Assembly: GCF_002953195.1 (NCBI RefSeq)
Contig: NZ_CP026377.1
Location: 4,216,001-4,280,000, forward strand
Source: Mixta gaviniae
GTDB lineage: Bacteria; Pseudomonadota; Gammaproteobacteria; Enterobacterales; Enterobacteriaceae
Direction: 5' to 3'
Length of the DNA stretch: 64,000 nt
Below, piece after piece: positions 12,784-23,332 of this stretch (its first letter is position 1; every line of letters starts with the position of its first letter). The notes under the pieces were generated by a model that was not told where the DNA came from, searched no databases, and worked only from the letters and a program-made list of their open reading frames with translations. The translations under genes and the position numbers were made by a program.

Positions 12784-14586
12784 ATGCCGCTCTCTGCTCC
12801 ACTCTTGCTGGTGATCATCGGCTTCAGTTCACTGATGGCCCAATGGATCGCCTGGTTACTGCGGCTTCCGGCAATTTTGCCGCTGTTGGTTTTCGGAATC
12901 GTGCTGGGTCCGATGACGCATGTTTTGCTACCCGATGCGCTGTTTGGCGACCTGCTGTTTCCGCTGGTGTCGCTCTCGGTGGCGATCATCCTGTTCGAAG
13001 GCGCCCTGACGCTGCGCTTCGATGAAATTCGCGGCCTCGGTGGCGTGGTGCGCAACCTTATCACCGTCGGCATGCTGATCACCTTTGTGGTGATAAGCCT
13101 TGCCTGCTGGCTGCTGCTGCACTTCCCGCCGGAGCTGGCGGCGCTGGTCGGCGCGGTCACGGTGGTGACCGGCCCGACGGTGATTGCGCCGCTGATGCGC
13201 GTGGTACGTCCGAATGCGGCGATCAACCAGGTATTGCGCTGGGAAGGCATCGTCATCGACCCGGTGGGCGCTATTTTTACCCTGCTGGTGTTTGAATTCA
13301 TTGTGCTGCGTCAGCATGCCGAATCTTTATCGCATCTGTTCTGGACGCTGGGCATCACGGTGGCGGTCGGCCTGAGCGTCGGCGCGCTGGCGGGCTGGCT
13401 GCTGGGCATTGCGCTGAAGCGCGTCTGGCTGCCGGGCTATCTGCAAAACTTCGGCGTGCTGGCGATTGTGCTGACCACCTTCGGCGTCTCCAATGCGCTG
13501 GCCGACGAATCGGGCCTGCTGACGGTCACCGTGATGGGTATTTGGCTGGCCAATATGCGCGATGTCGATCTGCGCGACATTATCGCCTTTAAAGAAGAGC
13601 TGTCGGCGCTGCTGATCTCCGGCCTGTTTATTATTCTCGCCGCGCGGCTGGATATCCATGCGCTGCTGGCGCTGGGCTGGCCACTGGTGGCGGTGCTGCT
13701 GGCGGTGCAGTTTATCGCCCGTCCGCTCTGCATCGCGTTTTCCACCTGGGGTTCGACGCTGCGCTGGCGCGACCGCCTGCTGCTGAGCTGGATTGCGCCG
13801 CGCGGCATCGTGGCGGCGGCGGTCAGTTCGTTGTTCGCCCTGACGCTGGCGCGCAGCGGCTACCCGCAGGCCGAACGGCTGGTGACGGTGGTCTTCGCGA
13901 TCATTATCGGCACCGTGGTGCTGCAGAGCCTGACCAGCGCCCCCCTGGCCCGCTGGCTGCGGGTGCAGCAGCAGCGTCCGCGCGGCGTGCTGATCATCGG
14001 CGCCAATAGCGTGGCGCGCGCGCTGGCGCTGGCGCTGCAGCGGCTCGATATTCCGGTGATGCTTACCGACAGTAGCTGGGAGTATTACCGCCAGGCGCGT
14101 ATGGAGGGCATTCCTGCCTATTACGGCAACGCCTGGTCCGAACATGCGGAGAACTACCTCGATCTCAGCGATATCGCGCAGGTGCTGGCGCTATCGCCGA
14201 ACCGCCATCAGAATGCGCTGGCGGTTTATCACTTCAGCCATATTTTCGGCGCCGGTAAGGTCGCCTCGGTGCGCTCCGGCTCGTCGCTGCGCGAACGCCG
14301 CGATAGCGAAAGCCCGCGTTTCCGCCGCCACGAGACGCTGTTCGGCGCCGAGCAAACCTGGGCGCGGCTCAGCGCGATGCTGGCGCAGGGCGCGGTAATC
14401 AAAGCCACGCAGCTGACGGAAAACTTCGGCTGGCAGGATTATCTGGAGACCCATCAGGATGTGGTGCCGCTGTTCGCGCTGAAAGAGAACGGCAGGCTGG
14501 AGATCATGGATGCGCAGCCGCCGACGCTGCCCTGTACGCTCATCGCGCTGGTGCAAGATGAGAATTCTTCAAATACCGGACGTTGA
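12784..14586 (+). CDS. CPA1-family cation:proton antiporter with C-terminal nucleotide-binding fold
   Basis: Probable Na+(or K+)/H+ antiporter of the inner membrane, 600 residues. The N-terminal ~390 residues form about 12 hydrophobic helices with the CPA1 exchanger pattern (VTGPTVIAPL, then EGIVIDPVGA at about 155-165, whose Asp is the expected ion-binding residue). From about residue 400 a Rossmann-like TrkA-N/RCK domain begins (GVLIIGANSVARALAL), suggesting gating by a nucleotide or the redox state. The ATG at 12784 was preferred to an upstream TTG because AGGA sits nine bases before it. E. coli has no gene here, so this is a lineage-specific insertion between pgi and lysC. Substrate and physiology are not deducible from sequence. 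Confidence 0.9.
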   Translation: MPLSAPLLLVIIGFSSLMAQWIAWLLRLPAILPLLVFGIVLGPMTHVLLPDALFGDLLFPLVSLSVAIILFEGALTLRFDEIRGLGGVVRNLITVGMLITFVVISLACWLLLHFPPELAALVGAVTVVTGPTVIAPLMRVVRPNAAINQVLRWEGIVIDPVGAIFTLLVFEFIVLRQHAESLSHLFWTLGITVAVGLSVGALAGWLLGIALKRVWLPGYLQNFGVLAIVLTTFGVSNALADESGLLTVTVMGIWLANMRDVDLRDIIAFKEELSALLISGLFIILAARLDIHALLALGWPLVAVLLAVQFIARPLCIAFSTWGSTLRWRDRLLLSWIAPRGIVAAAVSSLFALTLARSGYPQAERLVTVVFAIIIGTVVLQSLTSAPLARWLRVQQQRPRGVLIIGANSVARALALALQRLDIPVMLTDSSWEYYRQARMEGIPAYYGNAWSEHAENYLDLSDIAQVLALSPNRHQNALAVYHFSHIFGAGKVASVRSGSSLRERRDSESPRFRRHETLFGAEQTWARLSAMLAQGAVIKATQLTENFGWQDYLETHQDVVPLFALKENGRLEIMDAQPPTLPCTLIALVQDENSSNTGR

Positions 14587-14640
14587 CAGCGGAGCAATAA
14601 CCCGATATTTGTAAACGGTTAGTTGCGCAGCAATGCGCAA

Positions 14641-14831
14641 GCCAGAAGAGGCGCGTCGCCTAGGCAGTGTGTTCGAGGAGCCGTTATCCGCAGACAACAC
14701 ATCAGGGGGAGCGACGCCGAGGCGGGCGATCCACGGCGGAGAGCTTGTCGGCTGCAGGGGCTGAATCCTCTGGGTTGTCACCAGGCGCGTGCGACAGTCG
14801 GACGCGCCGCAAGGTGGGGCGCTTCTGGGTG
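14641..14831 (+). promoter_or_regulatory. Lysine riboswitch (L box) of lysC
   Basis: Closely matches the E. coli lysC leader. It begins GCCAGAAGAGGCGCGT, contains the conserved GGAGCC and CAGGGGGAGCGACGCCGAGG core and the ctgaatcctctgggttgtcacc segment, and closes with GGGGCGCTTCTGGG. It is followed by the same pyrimidine-rich leader (TGCCAAGGCT, CTGACACGAGG) before the ATG. Lysine binding is expected to switch off lysC. Confidence 0.93.
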
Positions 14832-14921
14832 CTCGTAGCTGTTCCTCTCTACGTCTGCTCCCGTCTCTGCTCTTTCCTTGTGCCAAGGCTGATAGAATTG
14901 AACCTGACACGAGGCATTACC

Positions 14922-16280
14922 ATGTTTCAATCTGATCTGATCGTTGCAAAATTCGGCGGCACCAGCGTCGCTGATTTCACCGCCATGAACCGTAGCGCCG
15001 ATGTGGTGCTGGCCAACGCCAATGTGCGTCTGGTGGTGCTTTCCGCCTCGGCGGGCGTCACTAACCTGCTGGTTGCGCTGGCGGAAGGCCAGGAGCCGAC
15101 GCAGCGGCTTGCCTCACTCGATGAGATCCGCCGTATCCAGTACGCCATTATCGATCGTCTCCGCCAGCCTGAGATCATCCGCGAGGAGATCGACCGCATT
15201 CTGGAAAATATCACCATGCTCTCCGAAGCGGCGGCGCTGGCCACCTCCACCGCCCTGACCGATGAACTGGTCAGCCACGGTGAACTGATGTCATCCCTGC
15301 TGTTTGTAGAGATCCTGCGCGAGCGTGAAGCCGCCGCCGAATGGTTCGATGTACGCAAAGTGATGCGCACGAATGACCGCTTCGGCCGCGCCGAGCCGGA
15401 TGTGGCGGCGCTCTCGGCGCTCTGCGCTCAACAGCTCCAGCCGCGACTGGAAAATGCACGAGTGATCACCCAGGGCTTTATCGGCAGTGAACACAAAGGC
15501 CGCACCACCACGCTGGGCCGCGGCGGCAGCGACTATACCGCCGCCCTGCTCGGCGAGGCGCTGCACGCGCGGCGCATCGATATCTGGACCGACGTACCGG
15601 GCATTTACACCACCGATCCGCGCGTGGTGCCCGCCGCCCAGCGCATCGATGAGATCACTTTCGAAGAGGCAGCAGAGATGGCGACCTTCGGCGCCAAGGT
15701 GCTGCATCCGGCTACGCTGATGCCCGCCGTGCGCAGCGATATTCCGGTCTTTGTCGGCTCCAGCAAAGATCCTGCCGCCGGCGGCACGCTGGTGTGCAAC
15801 AAGACGCAAAACCCGCCGCTGTTCCGCGCGCTGGCGCTGCGCCGCCGCCAGACCCTGCTGACGCTGCATAGCCTGAATATGCTGCATGCGCGCGGCTTCC
15901 TCGCCGAAGTGTTCGCCATTCTGGCGCGCCACCATATGTCTGTCGATCTGATCACCACCTCGGAAGTGAGCGTGGCGCTGACGCTGGACACCACCGGCTC
16001 GACCTCTACCGGCGATAGCCTGCTGACTCAGGCGCTGCTGACCGAACTTTCTTCGCTGTGCCGCGTAGAGGTAGAAGAGAATCTGGCACTGGTGGCGCTG
16101 ATCGGCAACAAGCTCTCGCAGGCGTGCGGCGTCGGCAAGGAAGTGTTCGGCGTGCTGGAGCCTTTTAACCTGCGTATGATCTGTTACGGCGCCAGCAGCT
16201 ATAACCTCTGCTTCCTGGTGCCAGGCAATGATGCCGAGCAGGTGGTGCGTACTTTGCATCACAACCTGTTTGAGGGCTGA
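14922..16280 (+). CDS. lysC: Lysine-sensitive aspartokinase III
   Basis: Phosphorylates aspartate, the first step of the lysine/threonine/methionine family and, in this isozyme, inhibited by lysine. It has 452 residues (E. coli 449). The kinase domain starts at IVAKFGGTSVAD (residues 6-17) and includes TLGRGGSDYTAALL and DVPGIYTTDPR. Two ACT domains follow from about residue 305 (LTLHSLNMLHARGFLAEVF onward). The start at 14922 follows ACGAGG; the longer frame from 14667 lies inside the riboswitch and is not real. Controlled by the lysine riboswitch upstream. Confidence 0.98.
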   Translation: MFQSDLIVAKFGGTSVADFTAMNRSADVVLANANVRLVVLSASAGVTNLLVALAEGQEPTQRLASLDEIRRIQYAIIDRLRQPEIIREEIDRILENITMLSEAAALATSTALTDELVSHGELMSSLLFVEILREREAAAEWFDVRKVMRTNDRFGRAEPDVAALSALCAQQLQPRLENARVITQGFIGSEHKGRTTTLGRGGSDYTAALLGEALHARRIDIWTDVPGIYTTDPRVVPAAQRIDEITFEEAAEMATFGAKVLHPATLMPAVRSDIPVFVGSSKDPAAGGTLVCNKTQNPPLFRALALRRRQTLLTLHSLNMLHARGFLAEVFAILARHHMSVDLITTSEVSVALTLDTTGSTSTGDSLLTQALLTELSSLCRVEVEENLALVALIGNKLSQACGVGKEVFGVLEPFNLRMICYGASSYNLCFLVPGNDAEQVVRTLHHNLFEG

Positions 16281-16410
16281 CGCTTTCAGCCAGGCGGCCA
16301 GCGCCAGCGGCGCATCGGCCCGGCCGTCGTTCTGGTTAATTCGGCTGGCTGACGGCGCAGCAGACGGTTTGGTTGACCGTTTTTCGCGGTAAAAGAAGAG
16401 TTAAACACGC

Positions 16411-16440
16411 TTTTTTCGGGCGGCGTTCCGCCGCCCTTTA
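16411..16440. terminator. Terminator-like hairpins between lysC and panS
   Basis: A GGGCGGCG-TTC-CGCCGCCC stem (16418-16436) has six T before it (favouring the minus strand) and TTTA after it. A weaker ACGGT/ACCGT hairpin with TTTT at 16363-16385 could end lysC on the plus strand. Together they isolate lysC from panS. Confidence 0.6.
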
Positions 16441-16551
16441 CCCCCGGTCGCGTAATGCTATGATTTTTCACTCTCTTTTGCCCACGTTCCGGGCGAAAGC
16501 GAGGGTTATCCGTGGCAAACCTCCATCACATTCTTATAAGGAAGTCTGGCT

Positions 16552-17469
16552 ATGCTCGCCAAAATTACCCGGCTGTTCCCCGTGTGGGCGCTTCTGCTCT
16601 CCGCGGCGGCCTGCTATTCCCCCGGTACCTTTATCGGCATCGGTCCCTGGGTCTCATGGCTGCTGATGCTGATCATGTTCGCCATGGGCGTCACGCTGCA
16701 TATCGATGATTTTAAACGGGTACTGGTGCGTCCGGCGCCGGTTATCGCCGGCACCTTTCTGCACTATCTGGTGATGCCGCTGGCCGCCTGGCTGCTGGCA
16801 AAGCTGTTTCAGATGCCGCCCGATCTGGCGGCCGGCATGATTCTGGTCGGCAGCGTGGCGAGCGGCACCGCCTCTAACGTAATGATCTATCTGGCGAAAG
16901 GTGACGTAGCGCTGTCGGTGACCATCTCCTCGGTTTCCGCGCTGGTTGGCGTGTTCGCCACGCCGCTGCTGACGCGCCTTTATGTCGATACCCATGTGGA
17001 AGTGGACGTGGTGGGCATGCTGCTAAGCATCATTAAAATTGTGGCGATCCCCATTGCGCTCGGCCTGCTGGTTCACCATACCCTCAACCGGCTGGTGAAG
17101 CGCGTCGAACCCTGGCTGCCCGCCTTTTCCATGGTCTGCATTCTGCTGATCATCAGTGCGGTGGTGGCCGGCAGCCAGAGCTTTATCGGCTCGGTGGGCC
17201 TGGTGGCGATCGCCGCGGTGGTAATGCATAACGCAATCGGCCTGCTTGGCGGCTACTGGGGCGGCAAGCTGTTCGGCTTCGACGAATCAACCTGCCGTAC
17301 GCTGGCGCTGGAAGTGGGGATGCAGAACTCCGGGCTGGCGGCGACGCTGGGCAAACTCTATTTTTCGCCGCTGGCGGCGCTGCCCGGCGCGCTGTTTTCC
17401 GTCTGGCATAACCTTTCCGGTTCGCTGCTGGCGGGCTACTGGTCCGGCAAGCCGGTGAAACGCCCGTAA
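16552..17469 (+). CDS. panS: PanS, pantoate/ketopantoate transporter of the bile acid:sodium symporter family
   Basis: Inner-membrane transporter of the BASS/SBF superfamily, 305 residues with about ten hydrophobic helices. Family motifs are [17 protein letters not shown] near residue 40, [24 protein letters not shown] near 100-123 (the sodium-site region) and [14 protein letters not shown] near 255. The closest characterised relative by recollection is Salmonella PanS, which takes up coenzyme A precursors; the substrate here is inferred. Start ATG at 16552 after AAGGAAG. Converges with yjbB across a strong hairpin. E. coli lacks it at this position. Confidence 0.85.
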   Translation: MLAKITRLFPVWALLLSAAACYSPGTFIGIGPWVSWLLMLIMFAMGVTLHIDDFKRVLVRPAPVIAGTFLHYLVMPLAAWLLAKLFQMPPDLAAGMILVGSVASGTASNVMIYLAKGDVALSVTISSVSALVGVFATPLLTRLYVDTHVEVDVVGMLLSIIKIVAIPIALGLLVHHTLNRLVKRVEPWLPAFSMVCILLIISAVVAGSQSFIGSVGLVAIAAVVMHNAIGLLGGYWGGKLFGFDESTCRTLALEVGMQNSGLAATLGKLYFSPLAALPGALFSVWHNLSGSLLAGYWSGKPVKRP

Positions 17470-17474
17470 GGCCA

Positions 17475-17499
17475 GGCGCCGGCCGCGCAGGCCGGCGCC
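17475..17499. terminator. Bidirectional hairpin between panS and yjbB
   Basis: Perfect 10-bp stem GGCGCCGGCC/GGCCGGCGCC with loop GCGCA, between two converging genes. There is no T tract on either side, so termination may need Rho, or the hairpin may only protect 3' ends. Confidence 0.55.
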
Positions 17500-17502
17500 C
17501 TG

Positions 17503-19128
17503 TTACTCTTCGTCCCGCTCATCATCCGGCTGCTCCAGTACACTGTACGCCACCGCGCAAAACAGGGAATTCAGCCGTTTCATATCTCCCAGCAGCCCCA
17601 AATGTAGCGAACTGGTTTCGATGCTCTGCACGTTTTTTTGATGCAGCCGATCGACATGCGCATGGGAGAAGCGGCGGTTCATAATGCGAAAACGGTGTTT
17701 GGCGCGGCGCAGCCGTTTCGCGCTGGCGATATCCCGCGACAGAAAAACCGACAGCGCCAGACGCAGGTTATTCAGCAGCTGTTCATGCAGCAGATCCAGC
17801 TCTTTTACCCCTTCCGGCGAGAAGGCCCGGCGCGCGGCCAGCGACTTGTCGGCCACATCGCCGCTCATACGCTCGATAATGTCTCCCGCCTGCTCCAGGT
17901 TGAGGGCGGTTTCGATGATTTCAGCCCAGCGGCGCGAATCCTCCTCCGGCAGATCCTCTTTCGGCATCCGCGCCAGGTAGAGCTTGATGGCGGTATACAG
18001 CACATCCACATCGTCATCCAGCCGCTGAATTTCACGCTCCTGACGCGGCTCGCCGTGGATCACCTTGCTGAAGTTATCCATCATTAACTCCAGCACATCG
18101 CCCATGCGCAGGGTTTCGCGCGCCGCGTTGGCGAGCGCCAGTGCGGGCGTATCCAGCGCGCTACGGTCGAGGTGCTTCGGCTTCAGGCGGGCATCGTTTT
18201 CCTGATCGTCGCGGATCAGCCGTTTGCACAGCCGCGCCATAGGATCGGTAAAGGGCACCATGATCACGCAGCGGATCAGGTTGTAGAAAACGTGGAAGAA
18301 GATCACCAGCTCTTCGTCGTTGACCGGCAGCTTATCCAGCCAGGGCGACAGCACATGCACGAAAGGCAGCACCATGACGCAGCCGATCGCCTTAAACAGC
18401 AGGCTGCCGAGCGCGACGCGTTTGCCTGCGGCATTGGATCCGCTGTTGTTGAGCATCGCCAGCAGCCCGCTGCCGAGGTTGGCGCCGATCACCAGACAGA
18501 GCGCCACCTGAAAAGAGATAACGCCGGTGGCGGTCAGCGTCGCCGTCAGCAGCACCGCCGCCAGGCTGGAGTAGCTGATAATGGCAAACACCGCGCCGAT
18601 TAAGGCATCCAGCATGATATCGCCGGTAAGCGAAGAGAAGATCACTTTAACGCCCGACGCTTCGGTGATGGGGCGCGCCGCTTCAACCACCAGCTGCAGC
18701 GCCAGCAGGATCAGCCCAAGGCCGATACTCGCCCTGCCCAGCTGACCCGCGCGCGTCTGCTTACGGCCGAGAAAGAAGACCACGCCGAAAAAGATAAACA
18801 GCGGCGACAGCCAGGAGAGATCGAACGTCAGCACACGCGCCATAATGGCGGTGCCGACATCGGCACCGAGGATGATCACCAGCGCGGGCGTCAGCCCGAC
18901 CAGATTTTGCGCCACGAATGAGGTGACCAGCAGCGTGGTGGCGTTGCTGCTCTGCACCAGCGCCGTCACGCCGATGCCGGCGATAAACGCCATCGGTTTT
19001 TTTTCTACGCTGCGGCTGAGGACGCGCCGCAGATCCGCGCCGTAGACGCGCATAATGCCGGTGCGCACGATATGGGTGCCCCACACCAGCAGCGCGACGG
19101 CGGAAAGTAAATTAAGCAGGGTTAACAC
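17503..19128 (-). CDS. yjbB: Na+/phosphate cotransporter-family protein YjbB
   Basis: Inner-membrane protein of 541 residues (E. coli YjbB 543). The N-terminal ~300 residues hold two inverted Na/Pi-cotransporter repeats with the hallmark QSSNATTLLVTSFVAQ near residue 60 and ISYSSLAAVLLTATLTATG near 190. The C-terminal part (about 340-530) is PhoU-like helical sequence with acidic surfaces. In E. coli the protein is linked to phosphate export when cytosolic phosphate is high. Start at 19128. Single gene, converging with panS. Confidence 0.92.
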   Translation of the reverse strand: MLTLLNLLSAVALLVWGTHIVRTGIMRVYGADLRRVLSRSVEKKPMAFIAGIGVTALVQSSNATTLLVTSFVAQNLVGLTPALVIILGADVGTAIMARVLTFDLSWLSPLFIFFGVVFFLGRKQTRAGQLGRASIGLGLILLALQLVVEAARPITEASGVKVIFSSLTGDIMLDALIGAVFAIISYSSLAAVLLTATLTATGVISFQVALCLVIGANLGSGLLAMLNNSGSNAAGKRVALGSLLFKAIGCVMVLPFVHVLSPWLDKLPVNDEELVIFFHVFYNLIRCVIMVPFTDPMARLCKRLIRDDQENDARLKPKHLDRSALDTPALALANAARETLRMGDVLELMMDNFSKVIHGEPRQEREIQRLDDDVDVLYTAIKLYLARMPKEDLPEEDSRRWAEIIETALNLEQAGDIIERMSGDVADKSLAARRAFSPEGVKELDLLHEQLLNNLRLALSVFLSRDIASAKRLRRAKHRFRIMNRRFSHAHVDRLHQKNVQSIETSSLHLGLLGDMKRLNSLFCAVAYSVLEQPDDERDEE

Positions 19129-19461
19129 AACAATCGACTCCTACATGCCGGGCCTTAACCGCATTTGCCGCCAGCCCGGCGAAAGAGCGACAAATGAAGG
19201 ATGCGCGGCCCCTTACGCGCGCCGTAAAGGCGCACTTTTCGCTTATTTTTCAGGCAAGTTAATGCGGGGCAGTCGTGTTAAATGTAGACCAATCGCGGCG
19301 CGGAGGCGAAAAGTTAAGCGCTGATGCCGCCCCGAAAAGCGGGCCAGACGGGAAAAAGGATAAGGGCCGCCTGAGGCGCTGGACGATATTGCCACCGAAC
19401 GAACAGGCAAAAGCATCCACCGCCTGAGGCACCGGATACGTTGCCGCCGGGGCGGCGGCTC
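19129..19461. other. Gap between yjbB and metH
   Basis: 333 bases without a credible gene. It should hold the yjbB promoter and the metH 3' end. A GCCGCC/GGCGGC hairpin at about 19443-19459 lies immediately after the metH stop and may be its terminator, though without a clear T run. Nothing else is recognised. Confidence 0.5.
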
Positions 19462-22400
19462 TTAATCGGCGTCATAACCCAGATGAGGCGCCAGCCAGCG
19501 CTCCACCTCGCTGACGGTCATCCCCTTACGCCGCGCGTAATCCTCAATTTGATCGCGCTGTAGCTGGGCGACGGCGAAATAACGGCTGTCGGGATGGCTG
19601 AAGTACCAGCCGGACACCGAGGCGCCGGGCCACATGGCGAAGGATTCCGTTAGCTTCATGCCGGTATGGCGCTCTACATCCAGCAGCTGCCAGATAGCGG
19701 CCTTTTCCGTATGTTCCGGGCAGGCAGGATAGCCGGGCGCCGGACGGATGCCCTGGTAGTTTTCGCGGATCAGCTCCTCATTGCTGAGGTTTTCATTGGC
19801 AGCGTAGCCCCAGATCACTTTGCGCACCCGTTCATGCAGGTATTCCGCAAAAGCTTCCGCGAGGCGATCGGCGAGCGCTTTAACCATGATTTTATTGTAA
19901 TCATCGTGGCGGCGATCCCAGGCGTCCGCCAACGCATCTTCCTCCAGCCCGCCGGTGACGGCGAACGCGCCAAGATAGTCCGCTTTGCCGCTGGACTTCG
20001 GCGCCACAAAATCGGCCAGACAGTAGTTGGCGAAGCCTACCTTCTCCGTTTGCTGACGCAGATGGTGGCTGACGGCGATAACCTGCGAGCGTGACTCATC
20101 CTGATAGATTTCCACATCGTCGCCGACGCGGTTAGCAGGGAAAATCCCTACCACGCCGCGCGGCGTCAGGCTACCGTCGGCGCTCAGCCGATCCAGCATG
20201 GCGTTGGCATCGGCGAACAGGCGCTGCGCCTCTTCGCCCACCACCTCATCCTGCAAAATACGCGGATATTTGCCTGCCAGTGACCAGGTCATAAAGAAAG
20301 GCGTCCAGTCGATATAGTGGCGCAGCGTCTCGATGGATGCTTTCACCTCGCTAACCCCCAGCCGGTGCGCAACCGGCGGCGTGTAGCTTTCCCAGTCGAA
20401 CGCCAGATCGTTCTCGCGCGCCGCCTGCAACGTAACCGGCGGCGTACGCGGCTTTTTACGGCCATGCTGAATGCGCACGGTTTCATACTCTTTGCGCGTG
20501 CGCGCGACAAAATCGTCGTGCTGCGTCGGCGACAGCAGCGCGGAAACCACACCGACAGTGCGCGAGGCGTTCTGTACATATACCGTCGGCCCGCTGTAGT
20601 TCTGCTCAATTTTGACGGCGGTGTGCGCCTTGGAGGTGGTAGCGCCACCGATCAGCAGCGGCAGAGTGAACCCCTGACGCTCCATCTCTTTCGCCACGTT
20701 GACCATCTCATCCAGCGACGGGGTGATCAGGCCGGAGAGGCCGATAATATCGGCCTTTTCATCCCGGGCGGTTTTCAGGATTTTTTCCGTCGGCACCATG
20801 ACGCCCAAATCGATGATTTCATAGTTGTTGCATTGCAGCACCACGCCGACAATGTTTTTGCCGATGTCATGCACATCGCCTTTTACCGTCGCCAGCACGA
20901 TTTTGCCATTGCTGCTGCCGGCGGCTTTACTGGCCTGAATATAGGGCTCCAGCCAGGCGACCGCCTGCTTCATGACGCGCGCCGATTTCACCACCTGCGG
21001 CAGGAACATTTTTCCCTCGCCGAAAAGATCGCCCACCACGTTCATCCCGGCCATCAGCGGCCCTTCGATCACCTCGATGGGGCGATCGGCTTCCAGCCGC
21101 GCGGCTTCGGTATCTTCTTCGATAAATTCGGTAATGCCTTTAACCAGCGAATACTCCAGCCGCTTCGCCACTTCCCAGCTGCGCCACTCCGCCTGCGGTT
21201 TGGTGCTGTCATCGGCGCCTTTGCTGCCGCGATATTTTTCCGCCAGCTCCAGCAGGCGCTCGGTGCCGTCGGCGCGCCGGTTTAAGATCACATCCTCAAC
21301 GGCGTCGCGCAGCCCGGCGGGCAGATCGTCATAAATCGCCAACTGCCCGGCGTTAACGATGCCCATATCCATGCCGTTGCGGATCGCGTAATAGAGGAAG
21401 ACGGCGTGGATGGCTTCGCGTACCGGATCGTTGCCGCGGAAGGAGAAAGAGACGTTAGAGACGCCGCCGGAGATCAGCGCATGGGGCAGCTCGCGTTTGA
21501 TATCTTCGCAGGCGCCGATAAAGTCCATCGCGTAGTTGTTATGCTCATCGATCCCGGTCGCTACGGCAAAGATATTCGGGTCGAAAATAATATCTTCCGG
21601 CGGGAAGCCCACTTGTTGGGTAAGAATGCGATAGGCGCGACGACAGATGTCGATTTTACGCGCCCGCGTGTCAGCCTGGCCGACCTCGTCAAAGGCCATC
21701 ACCACCACCGCTGCGCCGTAACGCCGCACCAGCCTGGCGTGATGGATAAAGGCCTCTACGCCCTCTTTCATCGATATCGAGTTAACGATGCCTTTGCCCT
21801 GAATGCACTGCAGCCCTTTTTCAATCACCTCCCATTTCGAGGAGTCGATCATGATTGGCACACGCGCAATATCCGGCTCGCCGGCGATCAGGTTAAGGAA
21901 GCGCACCATGGCCGCTTCCGCATCCAGCATCCCTTCATCCATATTGATATCGATGATTTGCGCGCCGCTTTCTACCTGCTGACGCGCCACATCCAGCGCT
22001 TCGTTATATTTCTCTTCTTTGATCAGCCGTTTGAACTTTGCTGAACCGGTGACGTTAGTACGCTCGCCCACGTTGACGAACAGTGAATCGGCGCCGATAT
22101 TCAGCGGCTCCAGCCCGGCCAGGCGGCAGGCGACCGGAGCCTGCGGCAGCGCGCGCGGCGCGACCCCTTCCACCGCCTGAGCGATGGCGGCGATATGCGC
22201 CGGGGTGGTGCCGCAGCAGCCGCCGACAATATTCAGGAAGCCGGCACGCGCCCATTCGCCGATCTGCTCCGCCATCACCGCAGCGTCGAGATCGTATTCG
22301 CCAAAGGCGTTAGGCAGACCCGCATTGGGATGCGCGGTGACACAGCATTCCGCCAGGCGCGACATCTCCGCCACGTACTGGCGCAGTTCATCCGGCCCCA

Positions 22401-23145
22401 GCGCGCAGTTCAGGCCGAAAGAGAGCGGCTCAGCATGACGCAGCGAGTTATAGAACGCTTCGGTTGTCTGGCCGGAGAGGGTGCGGCCGGAGGCGTCAGT
22501 AATGGTGCCGGAGATCATCAGCGGCAGCGTCACGCCCAGCGCCTCAAACTCGCTTTGGATAGCGAAGATGGCGGCTTTGGCGTTCAGTGTATCGAAAATG
22601 GTTTCGATCATGATGATATCCGACCCGCCCTCAATCAGCGCGCGAGTCGATTCCCGATAGGCGGCGACCAGCTGATTAAAGGTGATATTACGAAAGGCGG
22701 GATCGTTGACATCAGGTGAGATGGAGCAGGTGCGGTTGGTCGGCCCTAATACGCCGGCAACATAGCGTGGGCGGTGCGGCGTTTTCGCGCTCCATTCATC
22801 GGCGCAGACGCGGGCGAGCTTTGCCGCCTCGTAGTTAATCTCCGCCGACAGCGACTCCATATGGTAATCCGCCATGGCGACGGTGGTGGCGTTAAAGGTA
22901 TTGGTTTCCAGAATATCGGCGCCCGCCTCAAGATAGGCGTTATGGATAGCGCGAATAATATCGGGCTGCGTCAGTACCAGTAGATCATTATTGCCTTTAA
23001 GGTCGCTCGGCCAGTCGGCGAAGCGCGCCCCCCGATAATCGTTCTCTTCCAGACGATAACTCTGGATCATGGTACCCATACCGCCATCCAGCACCATGAT
23101 GCGCTGCGCCAGCTGCTGATGCAGCGCGTCAATTCTGCTACTCAC
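19462..23145 (-). CDS. metH: Cobalamin-dependent methionine synthase
   Basis: Transfers the methyl group of 5-methyltetrahydrofolate to homocysteine via cobalamin. It has 1227 residues, the same as E. coli. Start is the GTG at 23145, after GAGGTAAGA; the longer frame from 23277 has a non-conserved 44-residue extension. Domains in order: homocysteine-binding barrel with zinc ligands Cys247, Cys310 and Cys311; pterin-binding domain (~355-615); B12 domain with the base-off motif [10 protein letters not shown] carrying the cobalt-ligand His (~759); SAM-binding activation domain (PVAHRLGV to the C-terminus, with [15 protein letters not shown]). It requires an external or self-made B12 supply. Confidence 0.98.
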   Translation of the reverse strand: MSSRIDALHQQLAQRIMVLDGGMGTMIQSYRLEENDYRGARFADWPSDLKGNNDLLVLTQPDIIRAIHNAYLEAGADILETNTFNATTVAMADYHMESLSAEINYEAAKLARVCADEWSAKTPHRPRYVAGVLGPTNRTCSISPDVNDPAFRNITFNQLVAAYRESTRALIEGGSDIIMIETIFDTLNAKAAIFAIQSEFEALGVTLPLMISGTITDASGRTLSGQTTEAFYNSLRHAEPLSFGLNCALGPDELRQYVAEMSRLAECCVTAHPNAGLPNAFGEYDLDAAVMAEQIGEWARAGFLNIVGGCCGTTPAHIAAIAQAVEGVAPRALPQAPVACRLAGLEPLNIGADSLFVNVGERTNVTGSAKFKRLIKEEKYNEALDVARQQVESGAQIIDINMDEGMLDAEAAMVRFLNLIAGEPDIARVPIMIDSSKWEVIEKGLQCIQGKGIVNSISMKEGVEAFIHHARLVRRYGAAVVVMAFDEVGQADTRARKIDICRRAYRILTQQVGFPPEDIIFDPNIFAVATGIDEHNNYAMDFIGACEDIKRELPHALISGGVSNVSFSFRGNDPVREAIHAVFLYYAIRNGMDMGIVNAGQLAIYDDLPAGLRDAVEDVILNRRADGTERLLELAEKYRGSKGADDSTKPQAEWRSWEVAKRLEYSLVKGITEFIEEDTEAARLEADRPIEVIEGPLMAGMNVVGDLFGEGKMFLPQVVKSARVMKQAVAWLEPYIQASKAAGSSNGKIVLATVKGDVHDIGKNIVGVVLQCNNYEIIDLGVMVPTEKILKTARDEKADIIGLSGLITPSLDEMVNVAKEMERQGFTLPLLIGGATTSKAHTAVKIEQNYSGPTVYVQNASRTVGVVSALLSPTQHDDFVARTRKEYETVRIQHGRKKPRTPPVTLQAARENDLAFDWESYTPPVAHRLGVSEVKASIETLRHYIDWTPFFMTWSLAGKYPRILQDEVVGEEAQRLFADANAMLDRLSADGSLTPRGVVGIFPANRVGDDVEIYQDESRSQVIAVSHHLRQQTEKVGFANYCLADFVAPKSSGKADYLGAFAVTGGLEEDALADAWDRRHDDYNKIMVKALADRLAEAFAEYLHERVRKVIWGYAANENLSNEELIRENYQGIRPAPGYPACPEHTEKAAIWQLLDVERHTGMKLTESFAMWPGASVSGWYFSHPDSRYFAVAQLQRDQIEDYARRKGMTVSEVERWLAPHLGYDAD

Positions 23146-23332
23146 TCTTACCTCACCTGGTTCAATAGTTCCGCCGCTGCCTGCGGCACAGTCTGGCATA
23201 GTTTTTATACTGCTCAAAGTTTCTGCCGATGCTCTGCGCAAGCGCCTGCCGAAGCGTGCCGGATGCGAAGCCGACAAGGATCGCGCGGCAGGAAACGCGG
23301 CCAGCGTGCGGCATTGCGTAAGGAAAAGAGGC

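Noticed and set aside
14667..14921. N-terminal extension of lysC
   Set aside because: This stretch is the lysine riboswitch; the conserved protein starts at 14922 behind its own ribosome site.
23146..23277. 44-residue N-terminal extension of metH
   Set aside because: Not conserved; the GTG at 23145 has a good ribosome site and gives the exact family length.
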